Source: Streptomyces cirratus (lineage in GTDB: Bacteria; Actinomycetota; Actinomycetes; Streptomycetales; Streptomycetaceae). From it: 64,000 nt of DNA. Shown here one piece after another: positions 1 through 8,868 of this stretch. The DNA is taken from positions 620,001 through 684,000 of the forward strand of contig NZ_BMVP01000002.1 of the NCBI RefSeq assembly GCF_014650775.1. Direction: 5' to 3'. A program made the position numbers and the translations under genes. A model generated the notes under the pieces. It was not told the origin of the DNA, did no database searches, and saw only the letters and a list, made by a program, of their open reading frames with translations. Each line of letters starts with the position of its first letter. The stretch's first letter is position 1.

Positions 1-151
1 CTAGCCCGTGTCCGGGCCACTGCCTGCCCGGCGATCCGGGACCGGATGGCTATTCTCTCCATCTGTCCGGACGCAGGGCACCCGAGGATGGGATCCCCCC
101 GCGAAGCGAGGGGAGGGCCGTTCCGGACCCCACGGAACGAGAGGCGCCCAG

Positions 152-889
152 ATGGAGACGACCAGCAGCCGCGTAGGGGTACAGCCCGCGGAAGCCACCG
201 CCGAGGCCCCCGCCGCCGCACCACAGCCGACCCCGGAGCCCGAGCGGCCCCCCGCCCCACAGCAGACCCAGGAGCCCGCCTCGCCCGCGGCGACGGCCCG
301 CCGGGCGGTCGACGGCTACCTGAGGGCCGACTTCCCCTGGTACGGGCTGGACGGGGCCTTCACCGGCCCCCGCTGGCTCATGCAGGTGGGGACCGCCGCG
401 GACGGCACCGTCGAGCACGGCTCCACCGGACACGGGGACGAGCCCTCCGCCCGCGGCGAGATCGCCACCGGCGAGAAGGAACGCTTCGCGGTGGTGATCA
501 CCGTGGCCAGCAACCCCCTGCGCCGCAGCGGCGACGGCACCGGCGTCCTGGAGGCCACCTCGGTCTCCTCCGCCGCCTGGCTGGCCGGCTCGGGGCTGCT
601 CGCGTACAGCTGGCCCGGCCAGATGGACCACACCCTGCGCAACGACTGGCTCGACCAGCAGACCGAGGCGGCCTGGGAACTCGCGGACGACCTCGACGGC
701 TCCGACTGGTCGACGCTGTCGCTGCCGGTCGACGGCGAGCCGACCACCTTCCACTACCGCGAGTCCGAATTCGGCTGGGTGCTCGCCGGCTCCACCCGGG
801 CGGGCGTCCACCTGGGCGCGTACGGGCGCGGCATGAGCGCGTACGGCCTCGGCTTCTCGGCCATCTCCGACCTCGGCACGTACGAGTAG
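152..889 (+). CDS. Conserved hypothetical protein, Streptomyces type
   Basis: A 245-residue soluble protein that I cannot assign to a functional family. The N-terminal 50 residues are rich in Pro, Ala and Glu and look disordered; the rest is a compact, codon-biased domain with several Trp residues and a Gly/Tyr-rich end. There is no signal peptide or membrane segment. The ATG at 152 is preferred over more upstream possibilities because a GAGAGG ribosome-binding site lies just before it and the upstream translation is not protein-like. It faces the Mrp ATPase gene across a hairpin. Coding status is well supported; function is unknown. Confidence 0.75.
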   Translation: METTSSRVGVQPAEATAEAPAAAPQPTPEPERPPAPQQTQEPASPAATARRAVDGYLRADFPWYGLDGAFTGPRWLMQVGTAADGTVEHGSTGHGDEPSARGEIATGEKERFAVVITVASNPLRRSGDGTGVLEATSVSSAAWLAGSGLLAYSWPGQMDHTLRNDWLDQQTEAAWELADDLDGSDWSTLSLPVDGEPTTFHYRESEFGWVLAGSTRAGVHLGAYGRGMSAYGLGFSAISDLGTYE

Positions 890-901
890 CCGCGCGGAAA
901 C

Positions 902-938
902 GCCAGGCACCGCGGACCGGGGGTCCGCGGTGCCTGGC
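902..938. terminator. Bidirectional hairpin between convergent genes
   Basis: Perfect 17-bp inverted repeat (902-918 with 922-938) and a 3-nt loop, between two convergent genes. It lacks a strong T-run, as is usual for GC-rich actinobacterial terminators. Confidence 0.75.
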
Positions 939-1002
939 CCACGCCCTCAGGGCCTCACGCCCGTGCCTTCACGATCAGGCCCCCGCGCTCGGACCCCTAC
1001 GG

Positions 1003-2163
1003 TCAGAACTTGTTGCGCGGCGTGATTCCCAGCGACATGCCCGACAGCCCGCGGGCACGCCCGCCCAGCTTCCCGGCGATCGCACGCAGCGCCGCACCCG
1101 CCGGGGAGTCGGGGTCCGACAGCACGACCGGCTTGCCGTCGTCGCCGCCCTCGCGCAACCGCACGTCGATCGGGATGCTGCCCAGCACCGGCACGCTGGC
1201 GCCGACCGTCTTCGTCAGGCCGTCGGCCACCTTCTGGCCGCCGCCCGAGCCGAAGACGTCGACCATCTCGTCACAGTGCGGGCAGGGCAGGCCCGACATG
1301 TTCTCGACGACACCGACGATCTTCTGGTGGGTCTGCACGGCGATCGAACCGGCCCGCTCGGCCACCTCGGCCGCGGCCTGCTGCGGGGTGGTCACGACCA
1401 GGATCTCGGCGTTCGGCACCAGCTGCGCCACGGAGATCGCGATGTCACCGGTGCCCGGCGGCAGGTCCAGCAGCAGTACGTCCAGGTCGCCCCAGAAGAC
1501 GTCCGCGAGGAACTGCTGGAGCGCCCGGTGCAGCATCGGACCGCGCCAGACGACCGGCGCGTTGCCCGGGGTGAACATGCCGATGGAGATGACCTTCACG
1601 CCGTGCGCCGACGGAGGCATGATCATGTTCTCGACCTGGGTGGGCCGGCCGTCCACGCCGAGCATGCGCGGCACGCTGTGCCCGTAGATGTCCGCGTCCA
1701 CGACGCCGACCTTGAGCCCGTCCGCCGCCATCGCCGCCGCCAGGTTGACGGTCACGGACGACTTGCCCACGCCGCCCTTGCCGGAGGCGACCGCGTAGAC
1801 GCGGGTCAGCGAACCCGGCTTGGCGAAGGGCACCTCACGCTCGGCGGTGCCGCCGCGCAGGGTGGCCGCGAGGTCCTTGCGCTGCTCGTCGCTCATCACG
1901 TCGAGGGTGACGGCGACGGAGGTGACGCCCGCGACACGTTCCACGGCCTCGGTGACGTTCTTGGTGATGGTCTCGCGCATGGGACAGCCCGACACCGTCA
2001 GGTACACCGTGACCGCGACCGCGCCGCCGTCGCCGATCTCCACCGATTTGACCATGCCGAGGTCGGTGATCGGCTTGTGGATCTCGGGGTCGTTCACCGT
2101 CGCCAGCGCGTCCAGGATCGCGTCCTGCCCAGGCGCAGCGGCGGAGCTTGTGTCGGTAGCCAT
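1003..2163 (-). CDS. Mrp/ApbC-family Fe-S cluster carrier ATPase
   Basis: A 386-residue P-loop ATPase of the Mrp/NBP35 family, thought to carry or assemble Fe-S clusters in the cytoplasm. Residues about 13-90 form the N-terminal MIP18/DUF59-type domain. The deviant Walker A GKGGVGKS is at 128-135, followed by a DADIYGHS switch region, LDLPPGTGD, and the CPHC cluster-binding pair (Cys294, Cys297). Length is normal for the actinobacterial form. No Shine-Dalgarno sequence precedes the ATG; instead TACCAT on the coding strand ends 6 nt before it, suggesting a leaderless transcript. It is followed in the same direction by genes transcribed toward it from 4162. Confidence 0.93.
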   Translation of the reverse strand: MATDTSSAAAPGQDAILDALATVNDPEIHKPITDLGMVKSVEIGDGGAVAVTVYLTVSGCPMRETITKNVTEAVERVAGVTSVAVTLDVMSDEQRKDLAATLRGGTAEREVPFAKPGSLTRVYAVASGKGGVGKSSVTVNLAAAMAADGLKVGVVDADIYGHSVPRMLGVDGRPTQVENMIMPPSAHGVKVISIGMFTPGNAPVVWRGPMLHRALQQFLADVFWGDLDVLLLDLPPGTGDIAISVAQLVPNAEILVVTTPQQAAAEVAERAGSIAVQTHQKIVGVVENMSGLPCPHCDEMVDVFGSGGGQKVADGLTKTVGASVPVLGSIPIDVRLREGGDDGKPVVLSDPDSPAGAALRAIAGKLGGRARGLSGMSLGITPRNKF

Positions 2164-2205
2164 GCCCCGATGGTACGGCTCGGTAGCACGGCGCCGGTAA
2201 GCCCG

Positions 2206-2901
2206 TCAGCGGTCGCCTTCGTCACGTTCGGGCGGGAGCAGCCGCCGCTCGTCCATCTCCTTGATCAGGTCCTGGAACTCCGAGCGGATCCAGTCGCGCG
2301 TCGCGACCTCGCCTAGGCCCATCCGCAGCGAGGCGATCTCACGCGTCAGGTACTCCGTGTCGGCGATGGAGCGCTCGTTCTGCTTGCGGTCCTGCTCCAG
2401 GTTGACCCGGTCCCGGTCGTCCTGGCGGTTCTGCGCCAGCAGGATCAGCGGGGCCGCGTACGAGGCCTGGAGCGAGAGCATCAGCGTCAGGAAGATGAAG
2501 GGGTACTTGTCGAAGCGCAGGTGGTCCGGCGCGAAGACGTTCCACAGCACCCAGGCGATGATGACGATCGTCATCCAGACGATGAAGCGGCCCGTGCCCA
2601 GGAACCGCGCCACCCGCTCCGAGAGCCGCCCGAACGCCTCCGGGTCGTACACCGGGAGCAGCCGCCTCCGGTCGCTGCGCGGCTGGTCCAGCCGGGCCCG
2701 CGGCGAGCGGGTCAGCGCGCTCGCCCCGGTCGCGGAAGCGGCCGTCTTGGCCCGCAGCCGCTCGGTGATCTCTTCCTCCCGCCCCGTCAGGCCCTGTTCG
2801 CGCGCGTACTCGCGGGCGTGCTCGCGCGCCAGCTCGCGCCGCACGCGCGTCTGCTCGCGGCGCCGGTCGCGCGCCGGGTCACGCCGCCGCTCAGTGCCCA
2901 C
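2206..2901 (-). CDS. DUF1003 family membrane protein
   Basis: A 231-residue protein. The N-terminal 70 residues are very rich in Arg and Glu and probably form a charged helix. Two adjacent hydrophobic segments at about 107-150 (starting FIVWMTIVIIAWVLWNVF) form the DUF1003 membrane hairpin, followed by a long charged helix with Gln, Asp and Arg. The biochemical role of the family is not established. The start overlaps the end of the MgtE-N/CBS gene by 11 nt, so the two are very likely co-transcribed and translationally coupled, which points to a role in divalent-cation handling by association. Confidence 0.88.
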   Translation of the reverse strand: MGTERRRDPARDRRREQTRVRRELAREHAREYAREQGLTGREEEITERLRAKTAASATGASALTRSPRARLDQPRSDRRRLLPVYDPEAFGRLSERVARFLGTGRFIVWMTIVIIAWVLWNVFAPDHLRFDKYPFIFLTLMLSLQASYAAPLILLAQNRQDDRDRVNLEQDRKQNERSIADTEYLTREIASLRMGLGEVATRDWIRSEFQDLIKEMDERRLLPPERDEGDR

Positions 2902-4162
2902 GTACGGCCTCCTCGGAGTGGAAGTCCGTCTCCCGCCAGTCGTCCGGCAGCAGGTGGTCGAGCACGTCGTCCACGGTCACCGCGCCCAGCAGCGAGCCGC
3001 TCTCGTCGACCACGGGCACCGCGACCATGTTGTACGCGGCCAGGTAGCTGGTGACCACCGGCAGCGAGGCGTCCGGCCGCAGCGGCGGCAGGTCCGTGTC
3101 CACGATCGAGCTGATCAGGGTGAACGGCGGATCGCGCAGCAGCCGCTGGAAGTGCACCGTCCCCAGGTACTTGCCGGTGGGCGTCTCGTCCGGCGGGCGG
3201 CACACGTAGACCTGGGCGGCCAGCGCGGGGGAGAGGTCCGACTGGCGGACCCGGGCCAGCGCGTCCGCGACCGTCGCGTCCGGGCGCAGCACGATCGGCT
3301 CGGTGGTCATCAGACCGCCCGCCGTGCGCTCCTCGTACGACAGCAGACGCCGCACGTCCGCGGCGTCGTCCGGCTTCATGAGCGTCAGCAGCCGCTCCTT
3401 GTCGTCCTCCGGCAGCTCCGACAGCAGGTCGGCCGCGTCGTCGGGGTCCATCGCCTCCAGGACGTCGGCCGCCCGCTCCTCCTTGAGCTTGCCGAGGATC
3501 TCCACTTGCTCGTCCTCGGGCAGCTCCTCCATGACGTCGGCGAGCCGGTCGTCGTCGAGGGCGCTGGCCACCTCGGCGCGCCGCTTCGGCGTCAGGTGGT
3601 GCAGTACGTTCGCCACGTCCGCCGGGCGCATCTGCTCGAAGGTGGCCACCAGGTTCTCGGCTCCCTGGCCCTCCTCCTCCAGGGAGAAGCCGGTCACCGC
3701 CGACCACTCCACGGTCAGGGTCTCGCCGCGCCGGCGCAGCGCACCGCTCTTGCCCTTGCGGACGAAGATGCGGTCGATCTCCCAGTCCCGGCGGGCCGGC
3801 AGCTGCTGGATGGCCACGTCGAGGACGGTGACCTCCTCGCCGGTCGACACCAGCTTCACGCGGCGGTCCAGCAGCTCGCCCAGGATCAGCCGCTCGGTGG
3901 GCCGCTGTTCGAATCGCCGCATGTTGACGACGCCCGTGGTGATGACCTGCCCGGACTCCACGCCCGTCACCCGCGTCATGGGCAGGAAGATCCGCCTCCG
4001 GCTGACCACCTCGACGACCAGCCCCAGCAGCCGCGGGGGCCGCCCGCCGACGCGCAGCATGGCGACGAGGTCGCGCACCCGGCCCACCTGGTCGCCGTTG
4101 GGGTCGAAGACGGGCACACCCGACAGATGCGAAACGAAGATCCGCGGGGCGCCAGCAGCCAT
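2891..4162 (-). CDS. MgtE N-domain / CBS-domain protein without transporter segment
   Basis: A 423-residue soluble protein. Residues about 1-150 are beta-rich and resemble a PRC-barrel-like domain; about 170-280 form the superhelical MgtE intracellular N domain with repeated acidic turns (ELPEDEQVEIL, MDPDDAADLL, LPEDDKERLL); about 290-410 form a CBS pair. The membrane pore domain of true MgtE channels is missing, so this is more likely a magnesium or nucleotide sensor than a channel. The ATG at 4160-4162 has a strong CTAGGAGG site about 7 nt upstream on the coding strand. It shares a transcript with the DUF1003 gene. CorA is encoded 1.7 kb away. Confidence 0.9.
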   Translation of the reverse strand: MAAGAPRIFVSHLSGVPVFDPNGDQVGRVRDLVAMLRVGGRPPRLLGLVVEVVSRRRIFLPMTRVTGVESGQVITTGVVNMRRFEQRPTERLILGELLDRRVKLVSTGEEVTVLDVAIQQLPARRDWEIDRIFVRKGKSGALRRRGETLTVEWSAVTGFSLEEEGQGAENLVATFEQMRPADVANVLHHLTPKRRAEVASALDDDRLADVMEELPEDEQVEILGKLKEERAADVLEAMDPDDAADLLSELPEDDKERLLTLMKPDDAADVRRLLSYEERTAGGLMTTEPIVLRPDATVADALARVRQSDLSPALAAQVYVCRPPDETPTGKYLGTVHFQRLLRDPPFTLISSIVDTDLPPLRPDASLPVVTSYLAAYNMVAVPVVDESGSLLGAVTVDDVLDHLLPDDWRETDFHSEEAVRGH

Positions 4163-4372
4163 CCGAGCGCCTCCTAGAACGTGAACCGACCGTCGATCAA
4201 CAGTCCTGCCGAGCCTCAGGCTAGCCCGTGGGCCCGGAAGGCGTCCTGGTGGGGCCGTCGGACGGCGTCCGTACGGGGCCGGACGGGCGGCTCCCACACC
4301 GGGCGCGGGCCGCGCGGGACGGGCGGGTACGCTGCCTGCTGCCCCAGACGACCGACCGGGAGGCACCCGCAC

Positions 4373-5170
4373 GTGACCGCCTACTTCCCCGCCGCGCGCC
4401 TGCGCCGGGCCGCCTTCATCGGCGCGCTGTGCGCGGGCCTCACCGTCACCGTCACGGGCTGCGGCGGCGGCGGCGAGGACCCGGACAAGGGCACCAACGG
4501 CGTCGGCAAGCTGCCCGCCGACCAGATCGAGGCGAAGGCGAAGGCGGCGGCCACCGCGGCGAGCTCGGTACACCTGTCCGGTTCGGTGGTCACCGGCGGC
4601 AAGACCTTCACCCTCGACATGCGCCTCAAGGGCGACGGCGGTTCCGGCGAGGTCAAGTCCCAGCAGGACACCTTCCAGGTGCTGCGCATCGGCGAGCAGC
4701 TGTACTTGAAGGCGAACGCCGCCTTCTGGGGGAAGTCCGACTCGGCCGGCAAACTCGGCGACAAGTTCGTGAAGGTGCCCCAGAGCGACCCCACGTACAA
4801 GCAGTTCCGCGGCTTCACCGACATGCACGTGCTGCTCGACGGGCTCCTCGGCCTCGACGGCAAGCTCACCAAGGCGCCCTACGGCAAGGTCGGTCACGGC
4901 CGGGTGGTGCCGGTCCTCGCGGCGGGCGGCAAGGGCGGCCGGCTCTCGGTGTCCCTGGAGGGGACCCCATACCCGCTCCTCATGGAACGCGCGGGCGGCG
5001 CGGGGCGGGTGGAACTCGCCGAATGGGGCCAGAGCTTCCAGCTGTCCGCGCCCGCGCAGGACCAGACGGTGGATTACGGTTCCCAGCTGCCCACCACCAA
5101 GGACGCGAGCGGCGCGACGCCCGGCCCGGCCAAGAGCTCCGGCCAGGGCTCCGACCCCACCGACGGCTGA
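4373..5170 (+). CDS. Secreted lipoprotein, LppX/LprAFG-like
   Basis: A 265-residue lipoprotein. The N terminus has arginines (RLRR), a hydrophobic stretch and a lipobox ending TVTGC, with lipidation predicted at that Cys, followed by a Gly-rich linker. The mature part has alternating beta-strand character and a SVHLSGSV motif resembling the LppX/LprAFG fold, which in mycobacteria binds lipids; this assignment rests on motif resemblance only. The C terminus is Ser/Gly/Pro-rich. The GTG start at 4373 is chosen for the GGGAGG site and because it places the signal peptide at the N terminus. It is divergent from the MgtE-N/CBS gene. Confidence 0.8.
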   Translation: MTAYFPAARLRRAAFIGALCAGLTVTVTGCGGGGEDPDKGTNGVGKLPADQIEAKAKAAATAASSVHLSGSVVTGGKTFTLDMRLKGDGGSGEVKSQQDTFQVLRIGEQLYLKANAAFWGKSDSAGKLGDKFVKVPQSDPTYKQFRGFTDMHVLLDGLLGLDGKLTKAPYGKVGHGRVVPVLAAGGKGGRLSVSLEGTPYPLLMERAGGAGRVELAEWGQSFQLSAPAQDQTVDYGSQLPTTKDASGATPGPAKSSGQGSDPTDG

Positions 5171-5320
5171 CCCCGCCGAGCCCGGGCCGTCCGCCCCGCA
5201 CCCGGCAGCCTCCGCCCGGCCCGCAAGGGCCCCGCCGGCCCGGAACGGCGCCTCACCCCGGCCCGGAAGGGCCCCGCACCCGGCCCGGCGGCCCGCGCCG
5301 GGCCGGGGCGGTGCGCGGCT

Positions 5321-5833
5321 CTAGCGGGCCGCCTTCTTTCGCTTGAGCAGCAGCTTCGGCAGCCCGGCCGGGACCTCCCGGCGCGTGATCGCCGGGGACG
5401 GCAGCGGGGCCGCGGCCAGCGACCCGCCCGGAAGGGAGTCCCGTACCGCCGCCGGCTCCAGCCGCAGCAGCCGGCACTCCCGCGCCCACCGCTCCGTCAT
5501 CCGCTCGGCATCGGGCGCGTTCAGCCGCTTGCCCTTGAGCTCCGCGACCGCGGCCTGCCACGCCTCGCCGCCCGGGGCGAGCTCGCGGACCGTGGCGGTC
5601 CAGGCGACCAGCCGGCCGCCCTTGTCCTTGCTGCGCACCGTCACCTCGGCGGGGCCGCCGTCCACGAGCCCCGGGAACGGCTGCTCCCCGGGCCCGTCGC
5701 CCACCACGTGGGCGGCGCCGTCCACCCAGGCGTGCCACAGGGCCCGGTCGGCCCCGGAGCCGCGGACCCAGATGAGCCCGGACTTCTTGGTGGCCTCCTC
5801 GACGAGGGCCAGGTCGAGCGCGCTGAGAGTCAT
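5321..5833 (-). CDS. Conserved hypothetical protein
   Basis: A 170-residue soluble protein with aspartate and tryptophan-rich beta segments (IWVRGSG, ALWHAWVDG, VVGDGPGEQ) and a basic C-terminal tail ending KRKKAAR. The pattern slightly resembles split-barrel flavin-binding folds, but no decisive motif is present, so no function is given. There is no Shine-Dalgarno sequence; TACCCT on the coding strand ends 6 nt before the ATG, consistent with a leaderless transcript. It lies 30 nt downstream of the corA stop on the same strand. Confidence 0.75.
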   Translation of the reverse strand: MTLSALDLALVEEATKKSGLIWVRGSGADRALWHAWVDGAAHVVGDGPGEQPFPGLVDGGPAEVTVRSKDKGGRLVAWTATVRELAPGGEAWQAAVAELKGKRLNAPDAERMTERWARECRLLRLEPAAVRDSLPGGSLAAAPLPSPAITRREVPAGLPKLLLKRKKAAR

Positions 5834-5863
5834 GCGGACAGGGTAGCCAGGCCCCCGGAGCCG

Positions 5864-6988
5864 CTACAGCCAGCCGTTGCGGCGCAGGGCCCGGTGGATG
5901 GTGAGACAGGCCCCGGCGATGGCGGTCATCACCATCGGATAGCCGTAGCGCCAGTGCAGCTCCGGCATGTGCTCGAAGTTCATCCCGTACACGCCGCAGA
6001 TCATCGTCGGCACCGCGATGATGGCCGCCCAGGAGGTGATCTTGCGCATGTCCTCGTTCTGCGCGACCGACGCCTGCGCGAGGCTGGCCTGGAGGATCGA
6101 GTTCAGCAGCTCGTCGAAGCCGACGACCTGCTCGTGCACCCGCGCCAGGTGGTCGGCGACATCGCGGAAGTACTTCTGGATGTCGGGGTCCACCAGCCGC
6201 ATCGGGCGCTCGCTGAGCAGCTCCATCGGCCGCAGCAGCGGGGACACGGCCCGCTTGAACTCCAGCACCTCGCGCTTGAGCTGGTAGATCCGGCCCGCGT
6301 CGCCGCCGCGGCCGCTGCCCTTGGCGGGCGCGGCGAAGACCGCGCTCTCCACCTCGTCGATGTCGTCCTGCACGGCCGCCGCGACCGCGATGTAGCCGTC
6401 CACGACGTGGTCGGCGAGGGAGTGGAGCACCGCCGAAGGCCCCCGCGCCAGCAGCTCGGAGTCGTCCTGGAGGCGGTGGCGCAGCCCCTTGAGGGAGCCC
6501 TGTCCGCCGTGCCGGACGGTGATGACGAAGTCCGGGCCGGTGAAGCACATCACCTCACCGGTCTCCACGACCTCGCTGGTCGCGGTCAGTTCGGTGTGCT
6601 CGACGTAGTGGATCGTCTTGAAGACGGTGAACAAGGTGTCGTCGTAGCGCTCCAGCTTGGGCCGCTGGTGCGCGTGCACCGCGTCCTCCACGGCGAGCGG
6701 GTGCAGCCCGAAGGTGGCGGCGATCCCGGCGAACTCCGCCTCGGTGGGCTCGTGCAGGCCGATCCAGGCGAAACCGCCGTCCTCGCGGACCCGGCGGATC
6801 GCCTCACGGGGCGTCAGACACGCCGTGCCGGGCTCGCGCGGTTCGCGCCGGCCGTCGCGGTACACGGCGCAGTCGACCACCGCGCTGCTCGCGGACGGGT
6901 CGCGGGTGGCGTCGTAGCCGGGCTGCGCGGGGGTCGAGCGGCGCAGGGCCGGACGGACGGCGGCACGGAGGTAGGGCAGCATCGACAT
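5864..6988 (-). CDS. corA: CorA-family magnesium/cobalt transport protein
   Basis: A 374-residue CorA channel subunit for magnesium uptake across the inner membrane. A large cytoplasmic alpha/beta domain and long stalk helix are followed by two C-terminal membrane helices. The family signature YGMNF sits at about 334-338 at the end of the first helix, with an acidic/aromatic periplasmic loop (EHMPELHW). The start at 6986-6988 has GAAGGAG 6 nt upstream. The region upstream of it is an unusually long gap shared with the divergent Sufu-domain gene. Confidence 0.93.
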   Translation of the reverse strand: MSMLPYLRAAVRPALRRSTPAQPGYDATRDPSASSAVVDCAVYRDGRREPREPGTACLTPREAIRRVREDGGFAWIGLHEPTEAEFAGIAATFGLHPLAVEDAVHAHQRPKLERYDDTLFTVFKTIHYVEHTELTATSEVVETGEVMCFTGPDFVITVRHGGQGSLKGLRHRLQDDSELLARGPSAVLHSLADHVVDGYIAVAAAVQDDIDEVESAVFAAPAKGSGRGGDAGRIYQLKREVLEFKRAVSPLLRPMELLSERPMRLVDPDIQKYFRDVADHLARVHEQVVGFDELLNSILQASLAQASVAQNEDMRKITSWAAIIAVPTMICGVYGMNFEHMPELHWRYGYPMVMTAIAGACLTIHRALRRNGWL

Positions 6989-7397
6989 GGCAGGCTCCTT
7001 CGCGCGCACGGCTGTGGACCGTACGGGTGGGAGGCCCTCCGCGGCTGCGCACGGGCAGTCAGCCCCGGGCAGACGGAGGGAAACAGGACGGAGAGGACAA
7101 ACGTTCTGCCGTCGCTCTTCTACTGACCTTCCGGCGGCGGCAAGGCCGACCGGGGGAAGATCACAGGGGGCGCGAAACGCCCGGCATAGAAGTGGAAGAG
7201 CGATTGGTACTGCACGATCGACTTCGATCCATCGCAGCCCCACCTCCTCCGGCCGGTCCCCCGTAAGGGACGTCCTGTCGCCCGGACCCTGGAAACAACG
7301 CGTCTGCGTGCGGTCCCGACCAGCTGTCAACACTATCAGCCGACGGATGGTCAGGACCGCGCCTTTACCCGCCGGATACGAGTTCTATGCTCGCTCC
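6989..7397. promoter_or_regulatory. 409-bp divergent intergenic region, corA leader and Sufu-gene promoter
   Basis: No convincing gene lies here. On the corA strand a perfect TTGACA hexamer is present (7325-7330), without a clear -10 at the usual distance, and the leader contains complementary G/C-rich blocks (around 7150-7160 with 7248-7260) that could fold into a long-range hairpin. The corA frame stays open through it, but codon use there is not gene-like. On the other strand TATGCT at 7386-7391 ends 6 nt before the ATG at 7398 and is a likely -10 element for a leaderless mRNA. A metal-responsive leader is possible; I could not match a known riboswitch. Confidence 0.4.
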
Positions 7398-7982
7398 ATG
7401 GCAGAAATTCTCGCCCTTGTGGAGGCCCGGCTGCGCACCGCGTTCGGCGAACCCGACGCCCGCGCCGCCGTCACCTTCCTCGGCACCGACCGCATCGAGG
7501 TACTCCGTTTCGCCGAGGGCGACCTCGTGCGGTACGCGACCCTCGGCATGTCCGCGCACCCGATGACCGACCCGACCGCAGTGGTCGCCGACCCGCTGCG
7601 CGGCCCGCGCGCCGAGCTGGTGCTGACCGTGCGGGCGGGGCTGGCGCCCACCGACAAGCTGCTCCGCCCGCTCGCCGTGCTGGCCGCGTCCCCGATGGTC
7701 GAAGGGCTGGTCGTGGCACCCGGGGCCTCCCTGGACGTGGGCGAACCCCTGTGGGAGGGTGCGCCGTTCAGCTCCGTCCTGGTCGCCGAACCGGGCGGGC
7801 TGGTGGAGGACCTCGTGCTGGACGAGCCGCTGGAGCCGGTGCGGTTCCTCCCGCTGCTCCCGATGACCGCGAACGAGGCCGCCTGGAAGCGGGTGCACGG
7901 CGCGGCCGCCCTCCAGGAACGCTGGCTCGCGCGCGGGACGGATCTGCGGGATCCTCTGCGTACGGCCGTCGCACTGGACTGA
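7398..7982 (+). CDS. Suppressor-of-fused (Sufu) domain protein
   Basis: A 194-residue cytoplasmic protein with the fold pattern of bacterial Sufu-domain (SUFU, PF05076-type) proteins: an N-terminal helix, central strands with repeated hydrophobic blocks (RAELVLTVRAGL, EGLVVAPGASLD) and the late stretch FLPLLPMTANEAAWK that is typical of the family. In bacteria such proteins often act as immunity proteins for toxins or occur singly with no known role; no toxin gene is next to this one. The ATG is preceded by a TATGCT element 6 nt away and no Shine-Dalgarno sequence. Confidence 0.85.
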   Translation: MAEILALVEARLRTAFGEPDARAAVTFLGTDRIEVLRFAEGDLVRYATLGMSAHPMTDPTAVVADPLRGPRAELVLTVRAGLAPTDKLLRPLAVLAASPMVEGLVVAPGASLDVGEPLWEGAPFSSVLVAEPGGLVEDLVLDEPLEPVRFLPLLPMTANEAAWKRVHGAAALQERWLARGTDLRDPLRTAVALD

Positions 7983-8066
7983 GCTCCCGTCGCCCGGGGT
8001 ACGGATGGCCTCCGGACGGGTGAGCGTGCCTTGACGGGGCGCCGGGCGGGGAGGAGCGTGCTTCTT

Positions 8067-8711
8067 ATGAGGGGCGAACCGAGTTGCCCGAAGTGCGGTG
8101 GCCGGGTCCGAGCGCCCGGTCTTTTCGCCGACTCCTGGCAGTGCGCGGTGCACGGCGCCGTCCATCCCCTACAGCCCGTGATCCCGCCCAGCGTCGAGGG
8201 CCTGGGCGTCATAGTGCACCGGGCGCACGTACCGGTGTGGATGCCGTGGCCCCTGCCGGTGGGGTGGCTGTTCACCGGCGTCGCCGCCGCGGGGGACGAC
8301 CGCAGCGGGGGCCGCGCCACCGCCGTCGCCTGCTCGGGTCCGGGGCCGCTCGGCGGGATGGGGGAACTGGTGCTCGTCGCGGAGGAACTCGGCGTCGGCC
8401 TCGGCGCGCGGTACGCGGGGATCGACGCCCCGGACCCCGGCCCCTACATGGACGTCTCCGCCCCGCCGCACGCCAAGGTCGTCGCGGCCGGCCGGCCGAC
8501 CCCGCTGTGGCACGTCAAGGGAGCCCCCGACGACCGGGCCGTGTTCGCCGGCGAGGCGCGCGGGCTGTGGCTGTGGGCCGTGGTCTGGCCGGAGCAGACG
8601 GGGCTGCTCATGTACGACGAGCTCGTCCTGACCGACCTCCGCGAGGCGGGCGCCGAAGTCGAACTGGTCCCCTGCGGCGCCCTGAGCCCCCGCATCTTGG
8701 CTTCCTCTTAA
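8067..8711 (+). CDS. DUF6758 family zinc-ribbon-like protein
   Basis: A 214-residue protein found widely in Streptomyces and of unknown role. The N terminus carries a CPKC pair and a later Cys-His cluster (WQCAVHGAVH) that could form a zinc ribbon at residues 7-35. The remainder is hydrophobic and Gly-rich with WMPWPLPVGWLF but no clear membrane helix. The ATG at 8067 is preferred because GGAGGAG lies upstream and the Cys pair then falls near the N terminus, as in relatives I recall. It runs in the same direction as the Sufu-domain gene. Confidence 0.8.
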   Translation: MRGEPSCPKCGGRVRAPGLFADSWQCAVHGAVHPLQPVIPPSVEGLGVIVHRAHVPVWMPWPLPVGWLFTGVAAAGDDRSGGRATAVACSGPGPLGGMGELVLVAEELGVGLGARYAGIDAPDPGPYMDVSAPPHAKVVAAGRPTPLWHVKGAPDDRAVFAGEARGLWLWAVVWPEQTGLLMYDELVLTDLREAGAEVELVPCGALSPRILASS

Positions 8712-8720
8712 CGCGCCGCG

Positions 8721-8868
8721 CTTGCCCCTTTCGACGCGCCGCTCGCGCGGCTCGGCCCTGGCGGGCCTTATCGGCTTCGCGCCGCTGCGCCGGGCTTGCC
8801 CCTTTCGACGCGGCCCTTGCGCGGTTCGGCCCTGGCGGGCCTTACCGGCTTCGCGCCGCTGCGCCGGA
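8721..8868. repeat. Tandem 74-bp direct duplication in an intergenic region
   Basis: Two head-to-tail copies, 8721-8794 and 8795-8868, differ at only a few bases; both begin CTTGCCCCTTTCGACGCG and end at CGCTGCGCCGG. The block CTCGGCCCTGGCGGGCCT (8751-8768) recurs as its reverse complement at 9035-9052. The duplication lies just after the DUF6758 stop codon and has no convincing coding frame. Confidence 0.9.

Noticed and set aside
46..2316. 756-codon plus-strand frame across the first 2.3 kb
   Set aside because: Runs across two convergent genes and their terminator; Arg/His/Gly-rich composition typical of an out-of-frame shadow.
6989..7333. N-terminal extension of CorA to 7333
   Set aside because: The frame is open but is not CorA-like, and the ATG at 6988 has a strong ribosome-binding site.
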